Positions 7,867 through 16,178 of a stretch of DNA of 37,006 nt are shown piece after piece (positions within the stretch are counted from its first letter, which is position 1; every line of letters begins with the position of its first letter). The notes under the pieces are model-generated. The model was not told the DNA's origin and did no database searches. It saw nothing but the letters and a program-made list of their open reading frames with translations. Source of the DNA: Chloroflexota bacterium (GTDB lineage Bacteria; Chloroflexota; UBA11872; UBA12225; JAJDUF01); the NCBI GenBank assembly GCA_022824545.1, contig JAJDZR010000042.1, positions 1 through 37,006 on the forward strand, written 5' to 3'. The position numbers were made by a program, and so were the translations under genes.

Positions 7867-8703
7867 CTACTTGTCTCCCACGATCTTGTGCCGATGCGCC
7901 GCGTGCGACTCGGCAGCCCTCGTGAGCGCCGCCTCCGACACGACAATCCGCGGCAGCAGTTCCGGCCCCTCACGCACAAAGCCCTCGCCGTACAGCGTGC
8001 CGGCGAACCACCCGGTATTGCCCACGGAGACATCAATGCGCCGCCGCGCCCAGGCCGGGGTGTGCCCCTGGCTCTCGAACAGCGCCTCCGCCTGCACCCG
8101 CTGCTCGAACCAATCGCTCACGTCCACCACAAAGTCAAGCTCGTCGCGCTGGAAGTAGACGCCCATGAAGTAGGTCGCTGCAATCCGGTGCGGCCGCGTG
8201 TGACGGACGTAGGCCGACGCCATCACGCGGGCGTCCATCAGCGCGCGCACGCTCTCCGTGTGGTCGTCGCGCGTGCCGGAGACAACCCGGCGCTGGCCGT
8301 CCGACGAGGGGCTGGTCGTAATCAGCACGTGCGGCCGCACGTCCAGAATGACGTCCCGCAGCGCCTCGATGGACTCGGGGTAGTTTTCCAACCGAAACGG
8401 CTGGGGAAAGCCGAGGATCCGCACGTCCGTAATGCCAAAGATCGCGCACGCCTGCCGCAGCTCCGTCTCCTTCCCGGCGGCATAGTCCTCCGGCGTGCGG
8501 TTGATGATCGCCGGGTCGCGCTCGGCCTCCGGCTTCATCAGCTCGTCGTGCAGCTCCTCGTTATGCGTATACGCACCGCTCGTCACGCTCACGACCGTCA
8601 CCGAGTCGCCGCGCGCGGTGTGGACACCACACGTGCCGGCGCAGTGCGTGAAATCGTGCGGATGCGCCGACACCACCAACAAACGTAGCGGTTCTGATGT
8701 CAT
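7867..8703 (-). CDS. PIG-L/LmbE-family deacetylase-like protein with altered metal motif
   Basis: PIG-L family proteins are zinc-dependent deacetylases of N-acetylglucosaminyl or similar amide substrates. This 278-residue protein has the family start LLVVSAHPHDF (8-18), where the usual sequence is AHPDDE. The zinc ligands His14 and Asp17 are kept, but the usual catalytic Asp at position 16 is His, and the Glu is Phe18. The downstream His ligand is probably His148 (TRDDHTES). The ATG at 8703 follows GAGGAGGAGGT, so a longer upstream start is rejected. No signal peptide is seen. Substrate unknown; it may belong to a subfamily where AHPHDF is the norm. Confidence 0.82.
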   Translation of the reverse strand: MTSEPLRLLVVSAHPHDFTHCAGTCGVHTARGDSVTVVSVTSGAYTHNEELHDELMKPEAERDPAIINRTPEDYAAGKETELRQACAIFGITDVRILGFPQPFRLENYPESIEALRDVILDVRPHVLITTSPSSDGQRRVVSGTRDDHTESVRALMDARVMASAYVRHTRPHRIAATYFMGVYFQRDELDFVVDVSDWFEQRVQAEALFESQGHTPAWARRRIDVSVGNTGWFAGTLYGEGFVREGPELLPRIVVSEAALTRAAESHAAHRHKIVGDK

Positions 8704-8720
8704 CGCGACCTCCTCCTCGA

Positions 8721-8760
8721 AATCCCCGTCCCCCTGCACAGCGGGGGGACCATAAGGGGG
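8721..8760. repeat. C/G-tract hairpin repeat (partial composite)
   Basis: GTCCCCCTGC...GCGGGGGGAC forms a hairpin, followed by CATAAGGGGG. It is the second half of the composite at 3259-3318, without a full ATTCCC hairpin, and sits between the nuclease-like gene and the deacetylase gene. Confidence 0.7.
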
Positions 8761-8794
8761 CCTGTACCCTACTCATCTCTCTCGTCTAGCAGCG

Positions 8795-9790
8795 CTAGCC
8801 CTCTCCAAACCGCAAATGCACATCCGCCAAGCGGACGCTACACTCTTGCAGCAGCCGCTTTGTCCAAAGGAAGGCACCAACACTGTTGAGATTCGCATTG
8901 AGTATCAGCGGGGTCCCGGCAATCGGTTGTGGCCGTATGAATGGTCTACCCGAAGGTTGCTTGCCATCCAAACTTACTATGTACGATTTACTGCTATACC
9001 TGACCGGGACTTTGCTCTCTGTAAGCAATCCTTGCGACCACAACCATCCTGCTATGGATGCCGGCAACTCCCACCAGGACTTAATCTCGCAAGTACTCCC
9101 GTCGGGCAGCCTGATTGGCGGCGGAGATTTCTCCCCTTTGACAGAAGCCGCCGTTACATGTGACAGCGGCACCCAGCCTGGTCCCGCAGGAGGCGGTTCG
9201 GGCACTTGCTCTGGTGGCGGCGGCGGCCTCTCGACCTCTCGTTCCCCTTCCGGTCGAGCTTGTACCGGCTCAGTCAAAGTTGCCAGTACAGGCTCGTTCG
9301 CCTCTACCGGCTGACCCGCTGCGAGGTTGGGCTGCCAGATCAGCAACAGCTTCAGGGCTACTTCATGCGCCGGAAGGTCTGCGATGGACAAGTCCAGCAG
9401 AAGTCGGTCTTCAATCGGCGCCGGGTCGAATACCTTATATAGCTCCCAATGGTTGCCGTCGGTCAAGCCGGCATACGGAACGCCGGACAGATTGGCGTAA
9501 TTGACGATCTGCATACGGTGCGACACCAACTGCTGGCCTAGCTTCTTGGCCTCCACGAGGGCTACCGGTTTTCCGGCACCGTCCAGCAGGGCGTAGTCGG
9601 CACGGTTGCCGCGCAAATCGTACTCCGGCAGCACCAGCGCCGGGTCGGCAGTATCCCAGCCTAACGCTTGCAGCAGCGGATCAATCAGGGCCATGCGCGT
9701 GCGTGTTTCGTTGGCCTGCAACACTTGCCGGTGCGTTTCGAGGCGCGCTTTGAGCGTCTCGATCACACTCACCAAATCATCAAGTGGCAC
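8795..9790 (-). CDS. Stand-alone HsdR-N-like PD-(D/E)xK nuclease-domain protein
   Basis: The 331-residue protein begins with a type I restriction HsdR N-terminal-like domain (about 1-150). The segment LETHRQVLQANETRTRMALIDPLLQALGW precedes a PD-(D/E)xK core of Asp65 (NRADYALL) and Glu80-x-Lys82 (VALVEAKK). A proline-rich linker (about 185-215) leads to a C-terminal domain containing LPDGSTCEIKSWWELPASIA and NANLNSVGAFLWTKRLL. I have seen this second type of domain beside such nucleases but cannot name it. GTG at 9790 is chosen because GGGAGGG lies six bases before it; an ATG 18 codons upstream has no such site. No helicase, specificity or methylase gene is adjacent, so it is not a complete restriction system. 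G+C is lower here (55-58% in two lines). Confidence 0.72.
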   Translation of the reverse strand: MPLDDLVSVIETLKARLETHRQVLQANETRTRMALIDPLLQALGWDTADPALVLPEYDLRGNRADYALLDGAGKPVALVEAKKLGQQLVSHRMQIVNYANLSGVPYAGLTDGNHWELYKVFDPAPIEDRLLLDLSIADLPAHEVALKLLLIWQPNLAAGQPVEANEPVLATLTEPVQARPEGEREVERPPPPPEQVPEPPPAGPGWVPLSHVTAASVKGEKSPPPIRLPDGSTCEIKSWWELPASIAGWLWSQGLLTESKVPVRYSSKSYIVSLDGKQPSGRPFIRPQPIAGTPLILNANLNSVGAFLWTKRLLQECSVRLADVHLRFGEG

Positions 9791-9880
9791 GGCATCCCTC
9801 CCGCTTAGTTCCCCCACAGAGCTACTGCGTAGCGTATGGTACATGATGCCCTCCCACCGAGCGCACTCGGCGCAGCGCGG

Positions 9881-9930
9881 GACTCCCCCTCTCTATCGCT
9901 TGCGATGGAGAGGGGGCCGGGTGATGGGCC
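9881..9930. repeat. Palindromic repeat, CCCTCTCTATCGC type
   Basis: CCCCCTCTCTATCGC pairs with GCGATGGAGAGGGGG around a short loop, followed by CCGGGTGATGGG. Related copies are at 13432-13476 and 28566-28617. The rest of the 9791-10086 gap holds a TACAAT (10007-10012) that may be a -10 box for the monooxygenase gene; no convincing -35 was found. Confidence 0.7.
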
Positions 9931-10086
9931 AAAGTCGCACCACACCTGGCACTATCCGTGCGGCTTTGGCCCGTCAGTGGGTGAGGCGCAGATTCACCCC
10001 GATAGGTACAATAGCCACCGCCGGCCCCACCCGCTAGGTGACTGGGAGCGTAATCGTCCGTCAGCAGCGTAAGTAAGGAGAGTCGT

Positions 10087-11166
10087 ATGCAGTACGGGTA
10101 CTTCACGATGCCGTTGCATCCCCCCGGCTCGAACTTCACGCAGACGGTCGCAGCGGACCTGCAACAGATCGTCACCTTGGACCAACTGGGGTTTCATGAA
10201 GCCTGGATCGGCGAGCACTTCACCGCCGTCTGGGAGAACATCCCGGCGCCGGACCTATTCATCGCCAACGTGCTCGGTCGCACCAAGCAGATCAAGCTCG
10301 GCACCGGCGTCGCCTGCCTCCCGAACCACCACCCGCTGATGCTCGCCCAACGCATCGCGCAGCTCGATCACATGGCCCAGGGGCGCTTCTACTTCGGCAT
10401 CGGCTCCGGCGGCTTCCCCGGCGACTTCGAGCTATTCCAGGTGGACAACAAGGAGGGCGAGCACCGCGGCCTGACCATAGACATGATCGAGCTGGTACTC
10501 AAGCTCTGGGAGGACCCCTCGCCCGGTGACTACGACCACAAGTTCTGGCGGTTCACGGTGCCGGAGCCGCGCGAGGAGATCGGGCTGTGGCTGCACATGA
10601 AGCCCTACCAGCAGCCCCATCCTCCCATTGCCGTGGCCGGCGTGTCGCCCAAGTCCGAGACGCTACTCATGGCCGGCGAGCGCGGCTGGATGCCCATGAG
10701 CATCAATATCGTGCCCTCCCGCATCCTCGCCAGCCACTGGGACGCGGTAGCCGAGGGCGCACAGCGCGTCGGCCGGACCGCCGACCGCTCCACCTGGCGC
10801 GTAGCCCGCGATGTCTACGTGGCCGAGAGCACCGAGCAGGCCCGGCGCGACGTGCTCGAAGGCGTGGTCGCCCGCGATTGGAACGGCTACTTCTTCCCGC
10901 TGCTGAAGTATTCCCGCCTGCTGGAAATACTGAAAGTTGACCCGGAGATACCCGACGACGATCTGAACGTCGAGTACATGCTGGACAACATCTGGATCGT
11001 CGGCGATCCCGATGAGGTCGCGCACCAGGTGCGCCAGCTCTACCAGGACCTCGGCGGGTTTGGCGTGCTGCTGCTCATGGGCCACGAGTGGTCCCCGCCC
11101 GGCAAGTGGGAACGCTCCATGAGCCTGTTCGTCAACGAGGTCATGCCCCAGCTCCAGGACCTCTAG
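10087..11166 (+). CDS. Luciferase-like (LLM class) flavin-dependent monooxygenase
   Basis: The protein has 359 residues and the bacterial luciferase fold, in which a reduced flavin supplied by a partner reductase (or F420H2 in some branches) supports oxidation. Diagnostic stretches are the N-terminal YGYFTMPLHPPG, LGFHEAWIGEHF, IKLGTGVACLPNHHPLMLAQRIAQLD and GRFYFGIGSGGFPGD, and near the end GDPDEVAHQVRQLY. The MPLHPPG opening with EHF resembles the limonene-monooxygenase-like branch. The ATG at 10087 is preceded by AAGGAGAG. It stands alone between repeats with no flavin reductase beside it. Substrate is unknown. Confidence 0.85.
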   Translation: MQYGYFTMPLHPPGSNFTQTVAADLQQIVTLDQLGFHEAWIGEHFTAVWENIPAPDLFIANVLGRTKQIKLGTGVACLPNHHPLMLAQRIAQLDHMAQGRFYFGIGSGGFPGDFELFQVDNKEGEHRGLTIDMIELVLKLWEDPSPGDYDHKFWRFTVPEPREEIGLWLHMKPYQQPHPPIAVAGVSPKSETLLMAGERGWMPMSINIVPSRILASHWDAVAEGAQRVGRTADRSTWRVARDVYVAESTEQARRDVLEGVVARDWNGYFFPLLKYSRLLEILKVDPEIPDDDLNVEYMLDNIWIVGDPDEVAHQVRQLYQDLGGFGVLLLMGHEWSPPGKWERSMSLFVNEVMPQLQDL

Positions 11167-11177
11167 GCGCGGGGGCC

Positions 11178-11316
11178 ACACCTACCCCCAACCCCCTCCC
11201 TGAAGGGAAGGGGCAAAAGGCTGTCGCGCTGACTATCTTCCCTGGGAAGAAGCGACAGTTGGCCGCCGCGATGACTCCCCTTCCCTGCGAGGGAAGGGGC
11301 CGGGGGTTAGGTCCAA
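11178..11316. repeat. Two palindromic repeats (CCCTTCCC/AGGGAAGGGG type) and an intervening inverted repeat
   Basis: Copies near 11178-11216 and 11273-11313 share the hairpin CTCCCTGxxAGGGAAGGGG followed by CCGGGGGTTAGG. Between them, at about 11221-11258, CTGTCGC pairs with GCGACAG around an inner CTTCC/GGAAG stem. A third copy is at 20284-20322. They fill the gap between two convergent genes. Confidence 0.65.
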
Positions 11317-11327
11317 CACCCGCCTCC

Positions 11328-13343
11328 CTACGCCTCCTGCCGCGGCACGGTCACGCGACCACCGTGCCATGGAAAGGCGTAGGTCGGCCGGTTGACGAAG
11401 CGGCGCAGCCCCACGTCGAGCCGGATGCGCGTCGCCGGCGGCAGTCGCACGGCGAAATAGCTGCCATCCACCGGCGCCGTGTGGTCCGTGCGGGTAGGCT
11501 CTTCCCGCATCCACGCTCGCGGGTCGCGCACCGGTCCAGACCGATTCTCCTCCCGGTACCGCACCGCCGTGAACCGATGCTCGCAGAAGGCCCCGGCCTG
11601 CACGATCACGGTGCGGGTGGCAGTCGTACCGACGTTCACCAGTTGGATGCCCACCCGGTCGGGTGCCAGCGCATCCACCAGCGCGCTCACGTCCGACGGC
11701 AAGCCCGGCCGCGCGCGCTCCGGGTCGAAGTAGCGGACGGTAGCACGGAGGAGACCGCCGTTGTAGACCGACTCCGGCGCTCCCAGCGCCACCTGCGTCA
11801 GCCCTTTGGTAAGCACGGCATGGGGTGGCGAGCGGTTGTCGGCGATGATCGCCGCCGCGTCGCGCTCGTCGCGGCGCATCGCCTCCAGCGTCTCGACGGC
11901 AAGTTGATACTCGGCCCGCAGGATGTCCTCCGGCCAGCCCGGATTCCGGCCGTCGTAATACTGAAACCGCGCGAACTCGGTATTGCCGGCGTTCTTCTCG
12001 CCCTCGCTCGGCACCTCGTTCCAGTCGCGCTCCCGCTCGCCGGCCCGGACCTGCGCGATGAGCGCATGGTCTTCCGACGACAGCGATGCGTGATACAGGT
12101 GTGCCAGTTCCTGCATCCGCAGCGGGTGGTAGTCCTCCCAGCCTTGCGGCCCGTGCTTGTGGGGCACGAGCAGCTGCCCGTCGTCGCGCGTCCTCGCATT
12201 CCGCAGCAGCAATTCAAGCTGCGAGCGCAACAGTTCCAGGTAGCCGAAGTCACCACTGAGCAGCAGCGCGCACTCGGCGGCGACGGTCAGCGAGTGGAAC
12301 ATCACGTTGATGCCGCCGAAGTGGTACCAGCCGTACAGCCCGCCCCACCATTGACCGTCCCGCTGCTCGCCGATCTTGCCAGTCGGCCCCACGTTGTCGG
12401 GCATGATCCCGCCGTTGCGGCGCATGCGGTCCAGCCATACGTCCACGTACTCCAGCACCCACCGCTTGTACCGCTCGTCCCCGGTATACAGGTAGGCATT
12501 GGTCACGAGCGCCGTCGCGCCCAGCGTATTCGGAATGTCCCCGTTCAGCACGATGTCGTCGAACAGCTTGATGATCTCGTCGCGCCGCGCCGGGGTTTGC
12601 TCCCAATCCTGCTCCAGGTCCTTGACGACCGGATGGAGCGTCGCCCGCACGCCGTAGTAGCGGTAGCCGTCGCCCTTGCCGCCCTCCAGCCAGGCGATTA
12701 CCTCCTCGGCATTGGCGTGCAGGAATGGCCCGGTGCTGCCGTGGATGGGCGAGCGGATGATCTTATAGCGCGGATCGTAGTTCGGCGCCTCCGGGTCATC
12801 GCCCATGAACACGGCCGCGAAGCGCCGCGCCCGCTCCACGTTCTCGGCGCTGGTCGGCTCGGCCAGACCAACGTGGTAGAAGGCCATGTTGCCCTCGCCT
12901 TGATGGTGCCAATCCGAAATCCACCGCTGGCCGCCGCGGTACGTCGGACGCTCACCGGGCGGCACGGTCAGACCGTAGTACTCGTTGTGCGTCTGCGGCA
13001 GTTGCCACGGAAAGAACGGATTCCGCCGCCCGCTACCGCACGCCCGCGTCATCGCGTTCCACGCCCGAACGGCCAAGTCGTGTACGCGCCGGTCCGCGCC
13101 CAGCGCATAGAAGAGGCTCCAGTTGTAGACCCGCTCATAGAGATCATCTATATCGTCGGCGAAGTAGATGATGCCGCCGGGATCGGCGTACTTGGCCATC
13201 ATCACGTCGGCCGCCTCTTCCATGAGCGCGATAAGCTCCCGTTGCATCAGCGCCCACGCCGGCGGCGCTGTGACCTCGGTAGCCGTCACCGTCACCATGT
13301 CCGGCAGCGAGACGGCGTTTGGTAGGGCGTTGGTCGTAGTCAT
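11328..13343 (-). CDS. Large uncharacterised protein, 671 residues, possibly an alpha/alpha-toroid enzyme
   Basis: I do not recognise a named family. The protein is cytosolic in appearance, without a signal peptide or membrane segment. It is rich in Trp, Tyr and Asp/Glu, with helical stretches such as YLYTGDERYKRWVLEYVDVW and GGINVMFHSLTVAAECALLL. These resemble the repeated hairpins of alpha/alpha-six-hairpin glycosidases and lyases. The C-terminal about 130 residues (from LVDALAPDRVGIQLVN) look beta-rich, like an accessory domain. The ATG at 13343 follows TAGGAGGAG. It is upstream of no gene on its own strand; the SDR gene ends 140 bases before its start, so carbohydrate or sugar-acid catabolism is a reasonable but unproved guess. 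Confidence 0.7.
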   Translation of the reverse strand: MTTTNALPNAVSLPDMVTVTATEVTAPPAWALMQRELIALMEEAADVMMAKYADPGGIIYFADDIDDLYERVYNWSLFYALGADRRVHDLAVRAWNAMTRACGSGRRNPFFPWQLPQTHNEYYGLTVPPGERPTYRGGQRWISDWHHQGEGNMAFYHVGLAEPTSAENVERARRFAAVFMGDDPEAPNYDPRYKIIRSPIHGSTGPFLHANAEEVIAWLEGGKGDGYRYYGVRATLHPVVKDLEQDWEQTPARRDEIIKLFDDIVLNGDIPNTLGATALVTNAYLYTGDERYKRWVLEYVDVWLDRMRRNGGIMPDNVGPTGKIGEQRDGQWWGGLYGWYHFGGINVMFHSLTVAAECALLLSGDFGYLELLRSQLELLLRNARTRDDGQLLVPHKHGPQGWEDYHPLRMQELAHLYHASLSSEDHALIAQVRAGERERDWNEVPSEGEKNAGNTEFARFQYYDGRNPGWPEDILRAEYQLAVETLEAMRRDERDAAAIIADNRSPPHAVLTKGLTQVALGAPESVYNGGLLRATVRYFDPERARPGLPSDVSALVDALAPDRVGIQLVNVGTTATRTVIVQAGAFCEHRFTAVRYREENRSGPVRDPRAWMREEPTRTDHTAPVDGSYFAVRLPPATRIRLDVGLRRFVNRPTYAFPWHGGRVTVPRQEA

Positions 13344-13400
13344 GCAAGCTCCTCCTAGACCGGCTCACCCCAACTCGCTTCCCCGGCGAGAGGGGCCTGG

Positions 13401-13476
13401 ATTCCCACATTCGCGGAAATGCCGAGCAGCAGACTCCCCCTCTCTACATGGTGGAGAGGGGGCCGGGGGGTGAGGC
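13401..13476. repeat. Degenerate ATTCCC hairpin followed by CCCTCTCTAC palindrome
   Basis: At 13401-13420 ATTCCC-N8-GGAAAT is a decayed copy of the 20-base hairpin. At 13432-13476 CCCCCTCTCTAC pairs with GTGGAGAGGGGG, followed by CCGGGGGGTGAGG, as in the copies at 9881 and 28566. Confidence 0.65.
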
Positions 13477-13483
13477 GCATACC

Positions 13484-14290
13484 TCACCACGCCGTCCAGC
13501 CGCCATCCACGATGAGGTTCTGCCCGGTAATCCACGCCGAGGCCTCGGACCCCAGGAAGACCACCGCGCCCTTCAGGTCCGTGTCGTTGCCCATTCGACC
13601 GAGCGGCGTGCGGTAGTTGTAGCCGGGGACGAACGTCTCTTCGTAGTCGGGACGGTCCGTGAACGCATTATTGTAGAAGCCACCAGGCGCGATGGAGTTC
13701 ACCCGGATGTTATCGGGTGCGAGGTAGGTCGCCAACCAGCGCGTGAACTGGATGATCCCCGCCTTGACCGCTCCGTATTCGGGCGGGTTGTTGATACCAC
13801 TCCGGCCGTAGACCCGTTGGTCGGGGGAGATCACGCCAAAAAACGAGGCGATATTGACAATCGTGCCGCCGCCCTGCTCCTTCATCACCTTGCTCACGGA
13901 TTGGGAGCACAGGAACGTACTGTGCAAGGCGCCCTGCGCGGCGGCCTCCCAATATTTCAGCGTCAGGTCCTCGAAGCTCACGCCCACCCCGGCCCCGCTA
14001 TAGGCATTGTTCACGAGCACGTCAATGCGCCCGAACTTGTCCATGACGGCATCGGTCATCGCCTGGACCTGATCGGGTTCGGTTACGTCCGCCCGCACGG
14101 CGAACGCCTCCGCGTGGGATGCGCTCAACGCCGCGGCCTTGCGCTGGCAGTTCTCCAGGTTGCGCGACGCAACGACGACGTGCGCGCCGGCCTCGGCCAA
14201 GGCATCGCACTGCTGCGAGCCAAGCTTACCAGCACCTCCCGTCACGATAGCCACGCGGCCCTTCAGACTGAACATCTCCATCACGTTCAT
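13484..14290 (-). CDS. Short-chain dehydrogenase/reductase (SDR)
   Basis: A classical NAD(P)-dependent oxidoreductase of 268 residues. The cofactor motif TGGAGKLG is at 17-24, NNAY at 94-97, the catalytic Ser149 in NIASFFG, and Tyr172-x3-Lys176 in EYGAVKAG. PGG and TGQNLIVDGGWTAW close the fold as usual. An Arg (ASRN, 43) after the second strand favours NADPH but does not prove it. The ATG at 14290 is preceded by AAGGAGATA; an upstream in-frame codon is rejected. Its neighbourhood of enolase-superfamily dehydratase genes suggests sugar or sugar-acid oxidation. Substrate unknown. Confidence 0.88.
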   Translation of the reverse strand: MNVMEMFSLKGRVAIVTGGAGKLGSQQCDALAEAGAHVVVASRNLENCQRKAAALSASHAEAFAVRADVTEPDQVQAMTDAVMDKFGRIDVLVNNAYSGAGVGVSFEDLTLKYWEAAAQGALHSTFLCSQSVSKVMKEQGGGTIVNIASFFGVISPDQRVYGRSGINNPPEYGAVKAGIIQFTRWLATYLAPDNIRVNSIAPGGFYNNAFTDRPDYEETFVPGYNYRTPLGRMGNDTDLKGAVVFLGSEASAWITGQNLIVDGGWTAW

Positions 14291-14327
14291 CGCTATCTCC
14301 TTCTCTACCCTCACCTACCATCGCAGC

Positions 14328-14388
14328 CGTCATTCCCGCGCACGCGGGAATCCCTGTCCCCCCGCAGAGCGGGGGGACCATAGGGGGG
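14328..14388. repeat. Composite palindromic repeat (full copy)
   Basis: ATTCCC-N8-GGGAAT at 14332-14351 is followed by the hairpin GTCCCCCCGC...GCGGGGGGAC and CATAGGGGGG. The order matches the copies at 3259 and 18185. Confidence 0.75.
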
Positions 14389-14400
14389 CTGGTCCCCCTG

Positions 14401-14470
14401 ACAAGGGCAGGTTTTTTCTGTAGGGGCGCGATTCATCGCGCCCGCGCCCTCCACAAAAACCTACCCTTGT
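14401..14470. repeat. 70-base nested palindromic element
   Basis: The outer arms ACAAGGGCAGGTTTTT (from 14401) and AAAAACCTACCCTTGT (to 14470) are inverted repeats with one mismatch. Inside is a perfect 9-base inverted repeat GGGCGCGAT-TC-ATCGCGCCC. A half-copy with the left arm and inner palindrome is at about 28471-28520. It looks like a miniature mobile palindrome or a two-armed terminator. Confidence 0.7.
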
Positions 14471-14486
14471 GAGCGTCCCCCGCTGG

Positions 14487-14506
14487 ATTCCGGCCTGCGC
14501 CGGAAT
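14487..14506. repeat. Variant 20-base hairpin, ATTCCGGC...GCCGGAAT
   Basis: This has the same layout as the ATTCCC-N8-GGGAAT hairpins, but both arms are changed together so that pairing is kept. It sits just after the nested palindrome at 14401-14470. Confidence 0.65.
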
Positions 14507-14535
14507 GACGGTGGTGAAGTGCGGCGAGTGTTGCG

Positions 14536-15720
14536 TCACACCGCGCGCTCTTCGAGCCAGTCCATGGTGATTTCCAGCCCAAAGCCCGGCGCGTCCGACG
14601 GACGGACGTAGCCCCCTTCGACCGTCGGCGTGCCGGGCAGCAGCGTCATTTCCTCCAGAGGCACGCCCGGCGGTGACACGCCCTCGGAGCGTTCGCCCCA
14701 CGCGATCACCGGCATCGCGTAGGTAAGGTGCTGGCCATAGGGATAGTTCATGCCGCCGTGTCCGATCACCGTCAGCCCATGGGCCTCCGCAATATGGCAG
14801 ATTCGCACGCTGGCGGTGACGCCGCCCACCCATTGGATGTCCGGCTGCATGATGTCTACCAGCCCCCGCCCGGCCGCCTCCGCGAACGGATGGATCGTGT
14901 ACCAATGCTCGCCGGTCGCCAGCGTTTGCCCCGGCACCCGGGAGCGCAGGTTGGCGTAGCTCTCCATGTCCTCCGGCAGCAGGTAGTCTTCCAGCCACTT
15001 GATCTGATACGGCTTCAGCGCCTCCACCACGCGCACCGCGTACTCCACGTTCAGCGACAGCCACGAGTCCACCGCCAGCTCGATGTCGGGGCCGACCTGC
15101 TCTCGCGCCTGCGCCACCAACTCGACGTTCTTGTTCAGCCCGGCCAGCCCGGCGTCAGGCCCGTGCCGCAGGAAGACCTTGACCGCCTTGAAGCCCAGCT
15201 CCAGGTACCACTCCAGGTAGTCGCTGGTCTTGTAGTCGAGCATGGTGTTCGAGGCGTAACAGAAAATCCGGTCCTTGACCGGGCCGCCGAGCAGCTCGTA
15301 CACCGGCAAGCCCAGCAGTTTCCCTTTCAGGTCCCAGAGCGCGTTATCAACGGCGCTGATGGCGTAGCTCGCCACCCCGATAGCGCCGTATGGCGCGGCG
15401 GAGCGCCGCATCATGTCCCACAGCTTCTCGGTCGCCATGGGGTTCTGCCCATCCAGCAATTGGGCAAAGTGATCGTTGATGATCGCGCAGACCGGCCCCG
15501 CCATGTGGGTAAATCCCAGCCCCCAGGTGCCGTCGTCCGCGGTGACGACGCAGGCCGTGCGTGGCCAGCGCTCACTCCAGCTGCGGCCGGGCTTGTCGTA
15601 GGCGTACCGGTCCATCGGGCTGACGAAGTGGCCACCGTCGGGGTCCTTGGCCACCCGCGGCGGGGTCGCCGGGTTGGGCGCCAGGTGTACCGGTACCGCC
15701 CGGACTGATCTGATGTTCAT
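14536..15720 (-). CDS. Enolase-superfamily dehydratase, L-rhamnonate dehydratase-like
   Basis: This 394-residue enzyme has a complete enolase-superfamily active site: Asp218 (AVDSW), Glu244 (WLEDYLLPED) and Glu271 (ATGEHWYT) as metal ligands, and His321 in the VIGHGGMNYPYGQHL stretch. Long acidic YLLPED plus TGEHWYT resembles L-rhamnonate dehydratase, which makes 2-keto-3-deoxy-rhamnonate, but the match is from memory and related acid-sugar dehydratases are possible. The ATG at 15720 has GGAGAGA about ten bases before it. It is on the same strand as, and upstream of, the SDR gene, but three palindromic repeats separate them, so co-transcription is uncertain. Its sequence is clearly distinct from the other enolase-superfamily gene at 6016-7116. 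Confidence 0.85.
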   Translation of the reverse strand: MNIRSVRAVPVHLAPNPATPPRVAKDPDGGHFVSPMDRYAYDKPGRSWSERWPRTACVVTADDGTWGLGFTHMAGPVCAIINDHFAQLLDGQNPMATEKLWDMMRRSAAPYGAIGVASYAISAVDNALWDLKGKLLGLPVYELLGGPVKDRIFCYASNTMLDYKTSDYLEWYLELGFKAVKVFLRHGPDAGLAGLNKNVELVAQAREQVGPDIELAVDSWLSLNVEYAVRVVEALKPYQIKWLEDYLLPEDMESYANLRSRVPGQTLATGEHWYTIHPFAEAAGRGLVDIMQPDIQWVGGVTASVRICHIAEAHGLTVIGHGGMNYPYGQHLTYAMPVIAWGERSEGVSPPGVPLEEMTLLPGTPTVEGGYVRPSDAPGFGLEITMDWLEERAV

Positions 15721-15791
15721 GCGTCCATGTCTCTCCGGCGCGTGTTATGGCTGCTCCCGTCTGTCACGTTCTTCACTTCCACCTCCAGCCC

Positions 15792-16020
15792 ATCATTCCC
15801 GCGAAAGCGGGAATCCAGCGGCCGCGGCTCCCAGGACTCCAGTGCAGACCGGCATGACGATAGCCGGGGCCGCCGTCATTTTCATCGCTCACGGTGCTCG
15901 TTGCAACCCAGGTACATGCTCCGTCGGTCTGGCTCCGGCCCCCCTATGGCTCCCCCGTCCCGACGGGGGGCGGTCACTTCCCTCCCCTGTCGGGACGGGG
16001 GAGGGCGAGGGTGGGGGCCA
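15792..16020. repeat. Repeat-filled gap: ATTCCC hairpin and double C/G-tract palindromes
   Basis: The gap 15721-16178 carries a perfect ATTCCC-N8-GGGAAT hairpin (15795-15814). At 15938-16020 there is a reversed composite in which CCCCCCTATGG, CCCCCGTCCCGACGGGGGG and CCCCTGTCGGGACGGGGG follow one another. The remainder (15817-15937 and 16021-16160) shows no gene or RNA that I can recognise. Confidence 0.65.
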
Positions 16021-16178
16021 GTCATCCGCTCCCTCGCCTTGCATCCTGTCCATCCATGTAAATATCGGCCGCCCACCGGGATCGGGCAGTTGGCATTGAC
16101 CGGAACCGGGGGCGTTGCTAGACTGTGGCGCTCGCGCGACGACGATACGGCGAGCATACGCTCAAGCGGAGGCAGTGC

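Noticed and set aside
11088..13325. 745-codon plus-strand open frame opposite the 671-residue gene
   Set aside because: Starts inside the monooxygenase gene, runs through repeats, and encodes a composition-biased Arg/His/Pro-rich chain; the minus frame has a strong ribosome site and balanced protein composition.
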